Source: Varroa destructor
Lineage: Eukaryota; Arthropoda; Arachnida; Mesostigmata; Varroidae
DNA: 64,000 nucleotides
NCBI RefSeq assembly: GCF_002443255.2
Contig: NW_019211456.1
Location: 41,307,435 to 41,371,434 of the forward strand
Reading direction: 5' to 3'
The position numbers and the translations under genes were made by a program. The notes beneath the pieces were generated by a model. The model saw nothing but the letters and a program-made list of their open reading frames with translations. It was not told the DNA's origin and did not search any database. Position 1 is the stretch's first letter, and each line of letters opens with the position of its first letter. This document shows, in pieces, positions 22,807 to 36,120 of this stretch.

Positions 22807-25091
22807 CAGCGCAGAGAAGAAGTAAAAAGTGGAACTTTCTGGCTTTGTACGAAAGTCGAAAGCCATTTTGTTGTTGACATTCTATATAATCGTGTGAACG
22901 TGGTGGCCAACACGAACGAGCAAGCTTTTGCCTTTGGAAAAGGGGCCTTTTTTCCAGCATCAGACACGATGCTTAAGCAGAGCCTGTTATGCACGTTGTA
23001 TATCGCTGCGATCCGGCTACTTGCCGAATTGAACGCTTGATTTATTGGTCTGTGTCATCGTTGGTCGCCTGAAACGTTGAAACGCGCGTGGGATGTCCCC
23101 AAAGCCAGTCACTGCCGCTATTAGTGTCGCAGCGACAGCAACAGTCGCGGACGTAGATACCGCGGACGTCAAGCATCGTTTCACCCTTAGACCCCGGCAG
23201 CGGCGTCGAACGACATCAGCAACCAGCAAGTATTGCGCCACGGCCACCATGTGGCCATTAATGCTATTGCTGCAGAGGTAGCTAGCGTCGCTAGCACTGC
23301 CAATAGCGTGGCTGCTCCAGAAATATGGCTGCATTGATAGTTCGACTCTTAGACATTTGTCTTTAGCCCTATATCGTATGTATTAGACGATTGGGTATGA
23401 ATGTTTCTACGACTCTGGCTGGATATCAGCATAAATGCGTGTCCCTGCACAGCGTTGGCAGTATGTTCGCCCCCTATTAGAAAACAGGGATATTAGAGAA
23501 GAAGTAAGCGCAGATGAAAGCTATCCGCTTGCTGATCAAGAGTGCGCCTGTGTGTGTATATACGTCCGTTTCCTTCTGCTGTCCTAAGTGTTTCTTTTTT
23601 ATCAGCCTAAGACGATGACACGAATGCGGAATAAACATATGCTTGAATATATGCAGTGTTTTCCTTTGCAATGGATCAACTAACTAGGACTGTGGCCACG
23701 ACTGCCGCTAAAGATGTTTACGTTCCTATGAGGGTACTGAATCCGCTCCTAACTAAAAACTGTTCCCGCATCAGAACGGAAAGGTTGTACGGTGCCTTCA
23801 GCCTGTAACGGACGATCACAAAGAGACGTAGATAGATATAGTGAAACAACGTATGTTATATAGTAAGTAACTGCTTATGGCAAAAACTATCATTGCTCAT
23901 ATATATATGCTACAGTTTTATTAAATTATCGAAATCGTTTTCAAGTCTAAAGGCTACTCTGCTTTTTGTTTTCATTGCCATGTGCTATGCTACACTATTT
24001 TCAAAAATGTATGACTTTAAAGGTAAAATATAGACACATGTAATTTAAGTTACCATATTGAATAAGCTCTATGAGAAAACAAAAAGCCCACAGTGGGCAA
24101 ACTTTCAAGACGTAAATACTCCAGGTAAGATAGTTTCATCGTTGAGCAAGATATTTTGACAGACTGTAACAAGGTGTCTAAGAACAAAACAAATCGGATT
24201 AGTAAGCAGGGACAACAGTACCTGCTACGAACATATATGTGCATATATGTTTGTGTTTGCAGTTAATATGAACTACTTACCTTGCTATAAAACTTAACTT
24301 TTCACACTTTGGCTTCGCTGTGTGTCTCTAGTTGTTCTATTCTACGTCAAACACCAACTCTCTTATCGTATACGTATTCGACAGCCCATAAGATTGATCT
24401 CTACACTTTTATGACGATTCACAATCGTAGTTTATGGTGTTGAACGGCTTTAAAGGCGCCTATTGAACGCCTAACGTCTGTCGAGGGTTAGTCCGATATA
24501 TACTTTTCAATTATGCCAATATCTTAGCTGCTTAGAACACTCCCACAGTTGATAACCTCCTTATGGATATTTAACACAGCGATATAATGGGTCCGATATT
24601 CAACCTACTACCTACCAGCATGTATTACTGGACGAGATCTTCGTTCTTGTTGTCAATATTATTGCTAGTCCACTTATAGGGTGCGCGAAGAGAAAAGGAA
24701 AGCTCGTCACGGATCGTCGCATCGATCATGACCTTGAAAAGCCCTCATGCAACTCTTCGTTAGAGAACTATACATCCAACTCTCGTTATTGCATCACGAG
24801 TAGACGATCACGGAACGTTGGTCACTACAGTATCATCTTCGCCGCTATGATCACCAGCATCTGTATCATCATGGGGTTCGCGTCTTGTAGAAATACGGCT
24901 GAGTTAATTTTGATTTCTATGTTTACTTTGGTATTGGTCCATTCATCGCTGATTCAACTTTGGCTGATTTTTTACACCCACTTGGCCATAGGTTACTATT
25001 TTGTGTCCATAAGGGTGTGAACGTGTGTTAGAACGTATTTTACTATCTCTCAGTCGTTAGGCACAAGCTGAGCTCAGCTATTAGCTAGCTG

Positions 25092-25125
25092 TATATATAT
25101 ACATACATATATATATATATATATA
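25092..25125. repeat. (TA)n tract abutting the gap
   Basis: TA-rich run with a short CATA interruption. It runs directly into the N block and probably caused the assembly break. Confidence 0.9.
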
Positions 25126-25225
25126 NNNNNNNNNNNNNNNNNNNNNNNNNNNNNNNNNNNNNNNNNNNNNNNNNNNNNNNNNNNNNNNNNNNNNNNNNNN
25201 NNNNNNNNNNNNNNNNNNNNNNNNN
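25126..25225. other. assembly gap, 100 N
   Basis: Exactly 100 N, the conventional placeholder for a gap of unknown length. Open frames that run across it are artefacts. Confidence 0.99.
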
Positions 25226-25549
25226 TAGAACAGAGATTTTTTTGACACTGTGTGTTACGACCCATTTCGTGCGGAATTGGTTTGCTGCTCTCGTTATAGT
25301 ATATGTATCGGGTGTGTAGTTAGCAGTGGGATACGTTTCGTCCTCTCGAACGGAAAACGATCGAAATCGAGTGGAAGAAAAATGCTTTTCCCACGCAGGG
25401 TGTTTTCTTTCACTGTCTCCCTCTCTCTCCCTGTGATATCTCACTCCTTTTAACGCACTTTGCCCTATATTTTTATCTTTCGCCATTTCGGCACCGTTGT
25501 CGCCATCGTAGCATAAATCATTCGTAATTGAAACCTGTTTTCTAAACAA

Positions 25550-25582
25550 GTAGCTCCGCGCCACTCGCAGGGTCGGAGCTAC
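25550..25582. repeat. perfect 9-base inverted repeat, 15-base loop
   Basis: 25550-25558 is exactly complementary to 25574-25582. Confidence 0.85.
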
Positions 25583-28500
25583 CTTTTCTGTCGCTTCTGT
25601 CTTTGGCAGCGGAATTATAATAGCATACGTGCACATATGTTCCCCAATACCATAGTCCGCGCTGGGACCAAACGCGATCAGCTCCTAAAACTAAATGAGG
25701 TAGGAGAAAGCGAAGAGTTACAAGCCGCAATGCCCTCACTAGAAGTAACAACAAAAACAACGAAGACAGCTATCGTAATGAAATAGACAAGATTTGTTTC
25801 TTCCTTTATAAACACGGATGAGAACCGAAGTTCACACCTGCAGAGAATAACGCGATCGACGAGTAACAAACTGGCATGTATATACACAGGCAGCCAAAGT
25901 GGATACGACTAGTTGTTGCTTGGGACCACTTGGTCTTTTGCTCCGTTCCTGTACGCACGCAGAGAGACGTGCATACGAAACCGCGAGTAGCACTCCGTAT
26001 GAGCTGGACGTCACCTTAGCGGCAGCGGAGATTCGACGTCGTCTTAAAAACTAGCGACAGTTGTATCATCAGCTACCAGCACCATGGTTATTGGTGTTAT
26101 TAACGTTGTTGTTATTATTGAGACCCGCACTTGGTCAACTGGCCAGAGAACAGACTCAGCAGCAAACGGAACGAGTTGAATGGAGCGGCATGAAGAACGG
26201 GAGTCAACAGAAAACGCGATGAACAGAACGCTTCAAGGTACTGAAGCCATGGACGAAACTGCTGGCTCCTACAGCATCAACAACTACTGAGTTTTCGTCT
26301 CTAATTTTAATCATTGTCTCTGGCGGCTACTGGCCGCTAGCTACAACAGAAAACGCAGAAGGTGCAGTTTTCCTTCTGGCTGTAGATACCAGCGGCACCG
26401 CATTGGCGTTAAAGTAAAAACAGCGTCAATTGTTCTGCTCGACACTATCGGAAACGCATTTCTGCTCTGGCGTCGCTATTCGATTGGTGCTTCCGCACGG
26501 GGTCGCTTGAAAAACTCTATAAAAAACCAGAAGACTCGAGAAGTGTATTTGCAACAGCGGCAGATGTAGTCGCTGCCGATGGATATCAAAGGAGCGGCGC
26601 TCTTGCTTTTGCTATATCGCTGCAGTGTTAAGCCGAAGGCACCTGTGTAGAGACGAGCAGCCAAGCAAATAAACGAACAAAAAGCATAAAAATGTACGCG
26701 AACAAGCGGATGTCATTTCTACATACGAGAAATCACCAGTCATTCAACCGCCCTCCATACTTCATACGCGTTTCGGTTTCGTTGCAAGAAAGCAGCTTAT
26801 GTAATGGCGGCCATCGCTGATGATGCAGACACAGAATAATATAAAGCTAATGGTAGGTGTACGGGTCGGAAGATTCTCTGCGTAACTAAATGAAGGGAAC
26901 AGTGGACAAAGGCTTATACTAAATAGTAAATAGCTACACTTAGACCGGGCGGACTTCATCGTCCCTGTTTCGATTACTTCGCAAATTGCAAATTGAATTC
27001 TGCCCGTTAGTCCGTACCAGCTCATCTGTTTACCCAACAGATATGCCCGTGCCCAGAGATACAGTACTGCAAGCTGGACTCGATGAAGGCTATTGCAAAA
27101 AAACTAAGAAAAACAACGAAGCACGGCATTTTGACAGACTCGAGTCTCAATCAGCAGATCACTCGGGAACGATGCGGATAATGAGATCGAGCCTAAGTGT
27201 AATTAAAACTCTAAAAAATTAAAGTAAAAAAGTTTTTTTGGTACGTACTTATAAATGTTATATATTAAACCTGTACAGTTCAGGTTCAGCATAAAGGTAG
27301 CAGTTTGATCCCACCTAGAAAATTGTGCACGCTACAGATTAAGAACACTCAGCACATGATTGACTCTTTGCAACTGGTTGTCATAATTTTTTTCTATTTT
27401 TTTTTTTTGTTCCTATTTACAGGTTAGTGACAATGGTATGCTAACTCACTGAGCAACTAGAATACGATGAACTGGACGCTTGTGTGACCCATCAGCTAGA
27501 TTTGCATTTTAACACGTACGGATTACTGCCGTCAGAATCTCATTACAGAAAGCTCAGGCTCTACCTAAATGAATCATATAATGACGTACTAAGCGCGATC
27601 GGCAAAATGGCTTGAAACTCGACATTTTACTTATGCTAAACGTATGCACGTGTAAATTGGACCGCTAAAAAACCGCTAAAAAAACTCAATGATAGCTATA
27701 AACATACACACGCTGAATTTGATGAAATTTTCTATATTGAAAACGAACGTATGAACAGCATCAAGAACAAGATGCAAACAGCTATCTACATTTATAGAGA
27801 CAATCTCAGACAGAAAATAGCCTGAGTCTTAATCTCCGTTCCCGGATCAAACCTACAATAGAGAGCTGTCTCTTTCACCGATTTTTCACCAGTCAACCAC
27901 CTTCAAAGTAGGATCTTCGACAGTTCACCGCGTTGTATATGCTATTTCGTCATGAGCACACTATAATCATCGATAAGCATTCTACTATTGCTGCTGCTGC
28001 GCTTAAGAGTCCTTTAATAGAAATGGACGCGCGAAGGCAACGATCAAAATAGAGTCATAAGCCTGCACGTCAGGCAGGTCCCGCTGTGTGCAACACCCCT
28101 ACGAGACATCACCCTTGCTACTGCGAAGCCCGCCAAATACGTCGCCGGTATTGCTTTTTCTGCAGCTGGAACGTTCGCTATTATAATGTATTTCCAATAC
28201 GAGCTCAGCATTAACAACGGTAGCGAACGGCACCCGCCGGTGAGCAGTGAAAAGGGTGGAGTGTTTTTGGCCCTGTCATCGAGCGCTGGCGACGACGGGA
28301 GTGGCAGCATCTGAAGCAATATCCGCTCACCTCAGGTTCTCGCTGCTGCTGCTGTTGTTCGTTTATACCCTTGGCACTAGTACGCCGGCAACAGTAGCGA
28401 CGGTTGCCTCGTGACGGTGGAGCCCCCACCACCGATGCGGTTCGGAAGTTCTGAGCGCGGAGCGACGTCATTTAGCGCCAACGGCGTAGCCTCCTTTTCG

Positions 28501-30585
28501 TCCCGTCCTGTTTCATGCTCAGTCTAGTCCTTTTACTGTCTCTATTTGTATACGTCGATGAATATATTATAGAAAGAAACGGAGCGCGAAAGAGAGACCG
28601 AATGAGTCAAGGGGCACGGCGGGGTCGAAGAATCAATATACCGTACCATCTTATGTGAGCGTACGCATACACGTGAGGAGGCAAGGGCTAAAAGTAGTAG
28701 GCACCACTAGAGCGGAGCAGCGCTGATTGATATACGCCGACTTCCTGGAGTACCGTCGAAAGGCTCAGTCGCAAAAAGCGAATCAAGATCGTTGGGCGAC
28801 AATGATGACGACGGCGATTGTTCGAGTTCTTTTCCTCTCAAGCTACCATTTTATTTTATTTACTCTCAAGATCGAAGATATCTCTCGTGCATTTTCGTTC
28901 CCTTCCACTACTCCCTCTCGCCCAGCTCGTAGTCCTTATCGATCCATTACCCAGTTTACGAGAGAGCGCCATCACGAAGTAATGCTGCAGCGAGACAAGA
29001 AAAAGCCGTTGGCAGCGTCATGAATGATAACCTATGCCTCGTTCTATTTTTGCAGTGGGCTCGTTACTCGTGTTGTCGCATGCCTTAAAATAAGTTCCGC
29101 ACGGCTACCGCCGCAGTTCCCTATCTAGCAATCTATTTCGGTTTATTTGCGATCAAATAAGTTTGAGTCAACCCGCCAGCAACAGAAGCTGCCGCAGAAA
29201 AACCGCGTAGTACGAGTTTAGCTTAGCCAGCTCGTGGGACGTAAAATTCATATTGCTCCAGGGACGTAATCTGGAACGTGCGCACTCGATTGTAATCAAC
29301 TGCGTAATTCATTAATTAATTTATTTATAGAAAATGTCTACGTTGCTGTGTCCGAAAATGCTTTCTAACGCAATGGATAGCAGTTTGCCGATGTCTGACG
29401 AGGTGCACAGTTGACACGGACACGCCGACGCATGCCGCTCTGACGAGTTTAAACTATCTTTCAACTTCACGGACGGTGCCGCTGTGTCGAACGGCACGAT
29501 AGGCACCTTCTAGAAACTTACTGGCTGAACAGTAGCGTTTCTAGTTGGAGCGAGGGTATCACCACTTGCACGGATGGCCGCCCCGTGTGCACATTTGTCG
29601 ATAACATCGTTTTCCCTCTGATTTCTAGTTAGAATTAGGAAGAACAAAAGGCCCCCGGGTTATAAGGAATCTGACAGAGCCACAAGATTAACAATTGAGC
29701 ACCCGAGCCATGGCAGACTCTCACAGTGATAAATACTTCCGCTGTTAAGTCAATATGGCTGTCAATTACTGATTCAGTTACTTTACTTAAATGACAAAAT
29801 AGAATATTTGATATCTTTCAAGGCCAACTTCTCGCATGCGTATGGCAGAAGCCAAACACAACCCACAATTGGAATTGGTACCTCGGCCTAGGATGCTAGA
29901 GCGCGCACAGTGTTTACGATGATTGACGAAACTGTGGCAAGCAAATTACACGGACGAAATTTGTCCTATAGCAAATAGTCCATTTCGTCCTGATAATAAA
30001 TGTCAAGGAGGCCATATTTGCTAACTGCAACATAGTAATGTTGATCAAGTAAATAGCTCACATTTTATATGGCGCTCCCTGATGTATACTTGTTTTTGTG
30101 TTTCTTCTTGCGACTCCTGTTTCCGGCAAGCCTAATTCGCAACTCAGCGAAACAGGGCACGTCGATCCTCTAGAGAACAGGCATACTCAACTGAGCGTCT
30201 ATGGCATAATATACATGACAAGAGAATTACATAGGTGAACACTCTTGGCTGTGTTCTTTGTAACGTTCCATTATTACGTCACTCTATTATTATGTAACGG
30301 ACTCTCTATGATCGTTAACAAAAAAAAATTGATTATTAAAAATAAGCACTAGCCCGAAGCTGAATCATATAAATTCGTGCGATCCAGCTATTGTCCGTTT
30401 ACGGGTTCAACACTGTCTATATTACGCATTTGCCGTTGCATTGCCACCAAAACTTCTTCAATCATGTCGTTAACGCCACATCAGCTGTGACCACACGTAT
30501 TTCAATCGAACTATATTACAAATGAGCAGATAGTCAAAGAAGTAGACATGGAGAACATGTATGCAAACAAAGGTGGCAGTATTAT

Positions 30586-30618
30586 TACTACTACTACTAC
30601 TACTACTACTACCACTAC
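30586..30618. repeat. (TAC)n trinucleotide repeat
   Basis: Nine or so TAC/ACT units with one interruption near the 3' end. Confidence 0.9.
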
Positions 30619-31000
30619 TCATCCTTTATACATCGAACGGGTCGTGCAGTAGGACGAAGTCATCAGCACCTACAACTTTTGATTGCAATTGGTTTTCGTG
30701 AGCGCTTGTCATCTCGGTGGCCTGGAAGAAGGGCTACTGGAGTCAGAAGACATCATATATGTACGCAGAGTCATGTTAATAACTTGCTATAAACCGTTGG
30801 ACCCCTATTGACGTAACGCACGCATGGATTCGGCCTGTATTTGTAAATCAAACCTGGTAGAGATGGCAATAGCAGCGGTGATTGCATCTAGAAAGTTGGG
30901 TCGATATATACGATGTGCTCTGATACCCGATGCTGCTGAAGAGGGTGACACTCGTTTGCTGCCTGCTCGCCCCCATAGGAGGTAGAAATGCAGACAGACA

Positions 31001-33210
31001 ATGAGCGAAGGAGAGAGTACAAACCGAGCATAAAACTAGGCACTCCTAAAGGGGTTTGTCAGTTTCCACAGACTTTTCTCGATCAAGAGGCAGGGAGCGA
31101 AATCCCCCCTCGAAACACACAACAGTCATGCACACGTGCGCACAGCCAGCTATTGTGGCAGGCACATTTCTCTCTTCCTCTCTCTCTGTTCTAAGCGCTT
31201 TGTTTGTCACATATATATGCGCGTATGGCCTGTTTTCATCTAGTCCAGCCCTGCCCACCACCACCACATCTTACCGTGAGGGACGTCACATAGACAGTTG
31301 TGTGTGTCACCCAAACCTCTTCTGCTGTTTGTGTCTGTCCTATACAAATCTCTGTTGTCAGTTTCCACCGCGAAGTCGAAACACCGCAGAGGTACGAGGC
31401 ACTCCACTCCAACCATGCAGGCGGTCCCGATTTCATTTTCCCCTTATGTGCAGCCCGATGCATCGTTTTGTGCTCATGTGTATATGTACATATATGAGCA
31501 CGTAGCAGCATGTCTCATAACGTGCATAGTCGCGTTCCGTCCCGTTCCCTCCTCGTCTCTCCACTTAATTCTCGCAAGTGCCACCATCTCGCCCGATTTT
31601 CTTGCCACTGTCTTTGCTACTCGTCGTTTTTTTTTTGTATCATTTCTACTCCCCCTCGTTTATCGGCGTCTTCTTCTTCTTCTTCGTCTTATCCTGCATT
31701 GATTATTAATTTGGATACCACCCCATGCAGACGTTGCTTCTACTTCTATTGCTATTGAAGAATATCATATAGCTGCTGCCTGCCACACTTCTAGCCGATG
31801 TTAGTGTCTGTGTGTATACTATTACGACCGGTACTCCGCATGAGGAGAACAGCGGGTCGCGAGCCAGGACTCTTGGCGACCGGCTGCAGTCTGCTTTGGT
31901 TGCAGCTTCATTGCATAGTAAATACGGTGTAAGTTTGCAGTCATCGTTGTTGTCGTCATCATCACCGTTATTGTTACCATTGGCGTGGTCGAAGCATTCG
32001 TCAAGGAAGCAGCCCGCATACTCTGCGCGGTGCTAGTGATGCTGGTGGACGAGGGTTGAATTTTGACCCTCAGGGGGTAATTGAAAACTTTGTTGCTGGA
32101 AGGGAGAAAGTTGCGCAAAGAGCTAGGGGAGAAAACGCCGCTGGTTAAATCGGTGAATGACTGACTGGATGGGTGGGTCGAGTGCAGCGGGCAACTAAGG
32201 AGGAGTGGCGGGGGCGGGAGTTTGTTGAATGGAAGCGAGGCTTATGAGTTGAAAAGAATGGGAAAGGAAGGGTGGGGCAGAGTTTAGGGACGCTTGAGTC
32301 AGAAGAGAACGCGGCAAAGGGAAAGAGTCGCAAAGGGAGAGACATCATGTGCTCTGCGAGTCTGAGCAGTAGATACGGCTTGGGGAGGGTGTAAATGGTA
32401 ATGTCCACCCAAACAGACTTCGTGGAGCAAAGGCGGCAGCAGGAATCGAAAGCTGGGTGTATTAGAGTGAGGAAACCAAACCAGGACAAGGATGGGAGGT
32501 AGCTCCAAGTATAGTCGGGGTTGAGACAGAGAGAGAGAGATATTGAACAAGGAGATAGCGGAATGGACGAGTGTCCCGGTAGATGAGCGCGACCGTTGCC
32601 CTGGGACATAATCGCAATTGTCGTCGCCGTTTGGAAGTCTCGCTGCTGGTTGGAGACGCTTCGTTGTTATTAGGCTTAAGTTTTCGTAGCAAAGGACGAC
32701 GATCAGAGGACGGAGGAGGGCGATTATCATCGGTGTGGGCTCACGCGTTGTCAGCTATACTCACTGACCAACTCATCATTCTCTACCCGATAGCTGTTCG
32801 CGTGTCGGTTGAGTCGGCAGCAGTCCGTGGGACCGTGTTGACCGTTGGGCTGGCAAGAGGCAGACGATCGGCATAGTACCAAAGCATCAGTCAGCACTTC
32901 TTCTCTACCTCTAAAGGTAGAATGAAAGAACGCTATCACGAGACGGCGAGGAGATTTGGATGATTTGCTGGACCAAGTAAACAGGACACAGAGAGAGAGA
33001 AAGTGTGTGTGTGTGTGTTAAAGAGAGATTTCGAGTGTACCAAACGGATTCGGCGAGGCGGTCCGCGAACCACATATCTCCGTCTTTGAAGCGCCGCAGC
33101 AGGGTGCTAATAGGTATATTGAGATGTAGGATATTACAGTGATCTCTTTCTCAGTCGTACGTTGTAGTTCGGTTTTGAGCGTGGAGGCATTGTCATAAAG
33201 CTCCAATTCT
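31001..33210. other. GC-richer stretch with overlapping frames on both strands
   Basis: Frames of 149 codons (31056-31505, +), 134 (31298-31702, +), 154 (32145-32609, -) and 143 (32299-32730, -) overlap one another. The strand asymmetry (CT-rich plus strand to 31.7 kb, GA-rich plus strand from about 32.1 kb) depletes stops on the pyrimidine strand and explains them. None shows a domain, start context or splice structure that I could defend. Microsatellites: CTT at 31669-31686, GA at 32528-32540, and GA then GT at 32991-33018. Confidence 0.45.
32991..33018. repeat. (GA)n-(GT)n compound microsatellite
   Basis: A GA run followed within three bases by an uninterrupted GT run. Confidence 0.9.
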
Positions 33211-35725
33211 CGGCAGCCTTGTTCCTTGAACGTGTAACATATGCGTTACATATTTTAACACTACGCTCTACTGGGGCATTAATAAATGATGAAAGTATTT
33301 AGAAATATACTTGTTTGCAATAATTATTATATGTGCTACTTTAAAAGATAGAAGGATGTCAAAATGTTCGTTGAGAATAAAAAAAAAATAAAGCCTGAAG
33401 CACTAATTAGCGCTTTGTCGTACAACATTCAGGGCAAATATTTATATATAAAGCTGCCTTCTGCGTTCGTTCGTTCATTCAAGATGTTCCCGGGAAGAAA
33501 TGGTTGATAAGTATTCAATCTCTACTACACCCCCGCGAAATCAACGAAAACCACCCGTTTGGTCAGGGGAAAACTTGTTGAAATTGAGTTGAGTAGTAAT
33601 TTACAGTTCACAGGTAGGCATACGGCTGACCATGGTCATCGGTGGTTATTCTCGAACCGTCCAAGACTCAATAATAGCCATCAAATATAGTGATAGTTAG
33701 AGACAGAGCCGAAAGAATCTAAAATCGATCCCGCATTTAATGAATAAAGCATTTTTCAAAATACTAATGTATTCGTACAAGGTTAGCAAAGAAAAAAAAA
33801 ATAAAAAAAAGGATGTAAAGTGCGTATTTTAGCTTAACAATTAGTTTACTTCGAACTCGTTTATAGTACATTCTATGCATAAACAATTCGCTGATCTTAA
33901 ATGAAATAAAAATGCCGGCAGAAAATTTTATACACGGTGGAACGAACAAGCTAGAATTGTTCGCTGCTCGATCTGCAGAAGCAAGGAACGGTTTGCGATA
34001 CGATATCTTGCCATGGGGCAATTTTCTGTTGTAAAATGTAGCCGTACTGAAAATTACTTATAGGAAGTTCGATTTCACTTTGAGCTTCCTCAGTAACCTC
34101 AATGGTAGCTACGTTTTTAGAACACAGAGCATGTTTATCACGGCAACGGTCTTTGACATCATTGGTTCATCGATTCTTGGTAATATGGCACCTTATCGAG
34201 TAAGATTAACACACTTCTCTGACCGTCTGCCGGTGTTAACGGCAATGCTCTGTTCGTATTTCACCTACTAATTCGACTTTAGACCGCGTTTAGACTATCG
34301 ATGTCTGATTAGGCGTACCGCCACTCGAAGCACCGTTAAAGCCTGTGTGATGGCCTGAGGGGCTGAGAGAAAAGCTGCAAGTCTTATTGTCTGAACAAAA
34401 AGAGTGCTCATTAGCTATTCTACTCCAAATTAGGGAAAGTTTCATCAGTTATTTGATCATAGGTCATAGACCCGCCCCTCATGTCCAAGGTTCATTTGCC
34501 TTGCTTCCCCGATGCTTTTCCAGTTGTCACTTCAACAAAAAAGATGTGTTTTTTTCCTCTGTTTGTAGCATGTATAATGATAGGATTAGACACAAAGTGT
34601 AACGCGCCTTTTATAAGCGACGTAGATCAGATTAGGTAAGTAATCGTATGATAAATACACTGAACCAATTGAGGCTTTAATCTACGCAATAGAACTGGTG
34701 GGGCATTCAAACTCGCACAAGGTTCGCCGGACCGCCGGCTTGTCGTACGCGTATTCATAGACCCGTTAACATTGCTACCAGCAGAAAGACAGTAAACAAC
34801 AGACTTATCGAAGACCGAAAATCAGGTATAATACAATGACTTTGCGCGGGACGAACCCTTAACGAGATTGAATTTGCTGTTTGAACAATATCAACGGTTT
34901 ACTGTACTGCCAGTTTCCCTGCGGCTTCAAAAATCGAGGAAAACATATGTGGGATTAACCGGAAGACCTTTAATGGTACTTAGATTTAAAGGGCACAAAT
35001 ACAAAAAGTAATTCCTGCTTTGCATACGGTTGCGTTGGAAAGGAAAATATGAAATGCTGTTAAATGTTAAGGGTTGATTCTTTAGGACTTTTTGCATCTT
35101 CCAATTTTTTTGGGCGCTTTTGCATTGTTCGGACTTTTGGCCTACTGTCAGCCTAAGCGTTAATTCCGTTAAAATTGTTTATATGTAGCGTACTTAGGTA
35201 ACACCAACGATAGTTTATACTTACTCATATCGTTTGACGCACGGTTACCTCTAAGAAGTTCTTTGCAGATCGAAGAAGCAAAATTTTGTACACAATTCAT
35301 TCGTCCCAGATTGAAGCTGCCATCGCGGTCGATGGTGGTTGTCTTAAATAAACATCACCACTAGCCATAACACATGCAAAAAACTATCTCGAACAGTCCG
35401 TTATTGATTAAATACAATCCTCGAAAGTAGCTTCTAAGAAAAAGCCCAGCTTTAGATGACCCATATATATAAATATATTGCAGGTCATAAAATTGATCAA
35501 GCTCTAGTAATGCTATCCGTAGGATAACCCGAGTAGATTACCCTGCTGACTATCGATCGTCCATAGTTGTATCTCGTTCGCTGTTCCATCGAGGTGCGTC
35601 CTATCCGTTTGCTTCACCCGTCAAATGTTTGCTAGTGCGTTTCAGAGTGGTTGTAAAGCTTTGCCCTATTAACTCAGAGTAAACGAAGAGTTTCACAACG
35701 GAAACTATTTAATAAACCGTATTCT

Positions 35726-35799
35726 TGCATTGCATTGCATTGCTGCCTGTACACGGTCACATCCATACGCATGCACGCACGCACGCACACACACATACA
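35726..35799. repeat. (TGCAT)n repeat followed by CACG/CA run
   Basis: Three and a half TGCAT units (35726-35743), then about 25 bases later a GCAC/CA-rich run (35771-35799). Confidence 0.85.
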
Positions 35800-36102
35800 C
35801 GCGTCGAAACAAATCAAACAATACAAAAGAAATGGAGAGCCTTTTCGCTCAGCCAGTCTCTGAATTATATCTATATAAATGTAGTTTGATTAAACGAATT
35901 TGGATAGGTCACAGTTATTTGTCTCAGACGGAGCTGCTTGCTTGAAGCTCCATCACTTGGGCATCTCTCCCATTCGTCGTACTACCTGCAGCTTTACAAG
36001 TCGACATAATTGATTTGATTTATCTGTGAAACTATACCCTCCACGGAGAAGTGGATTCGGCGAAGAAATTTTATCTATTCATCACGGGGCTGGTATGACT
36101 TC

Positions 36103-36120
36103 TCTGGTATGGATACCAGA
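36103..36120. repeat. perfect 8-base hairpin, 2-base loop
   Basis: 36103-36110 is exactly complementary to 36113-36120. A direct copy of its left-arm core (CTGGTATG) lies just upstream at 36090-36097. Confidence 0.85.

Larger units (their letters stand above)
22600..25125. other. no clear gene
   Basis: Overlapping frames at 23.0-23.3 kb lie on both strands in GC-rich DNA and cannot be separated. Around 24055-24126 a plus-strand segment (LNKLYEKTKSPQWANF…) ends at a strong donor (CCAG|GTAAGA), but it has only a weak acceptor upstream. A GTCA repeat lies at 22782-22806. Confidence 0.4.
25226..31000. other. no clear gene
   Basis: Small frames only. A T-rich acceptor-like tract ends at 27422 but leads into a frame closed after nine codons. 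A tandem duplication of an 11-base unit (ACCGCTAAAAA) lies at 27661-27683. A TAC-type triplet repeat lies at 30586-30618. A hairpin with 9-base perfect arms lies at 25550-25582. Confidence 0.45.

Noticed and set aside
25085..25636. 183-codon minus-strand frame
   Set aside because: About a third of it is translated N from the assembly gap, and the end is TA-repeat-encoded Ile/Tyr.
31056..32730. Four long frames of 134-154 codons on both strands
   Set aside because: They overlap in CT-rich and GA-rich DNA, where stops are depleted on the pyrimidine strand; no domain, start or splice support.
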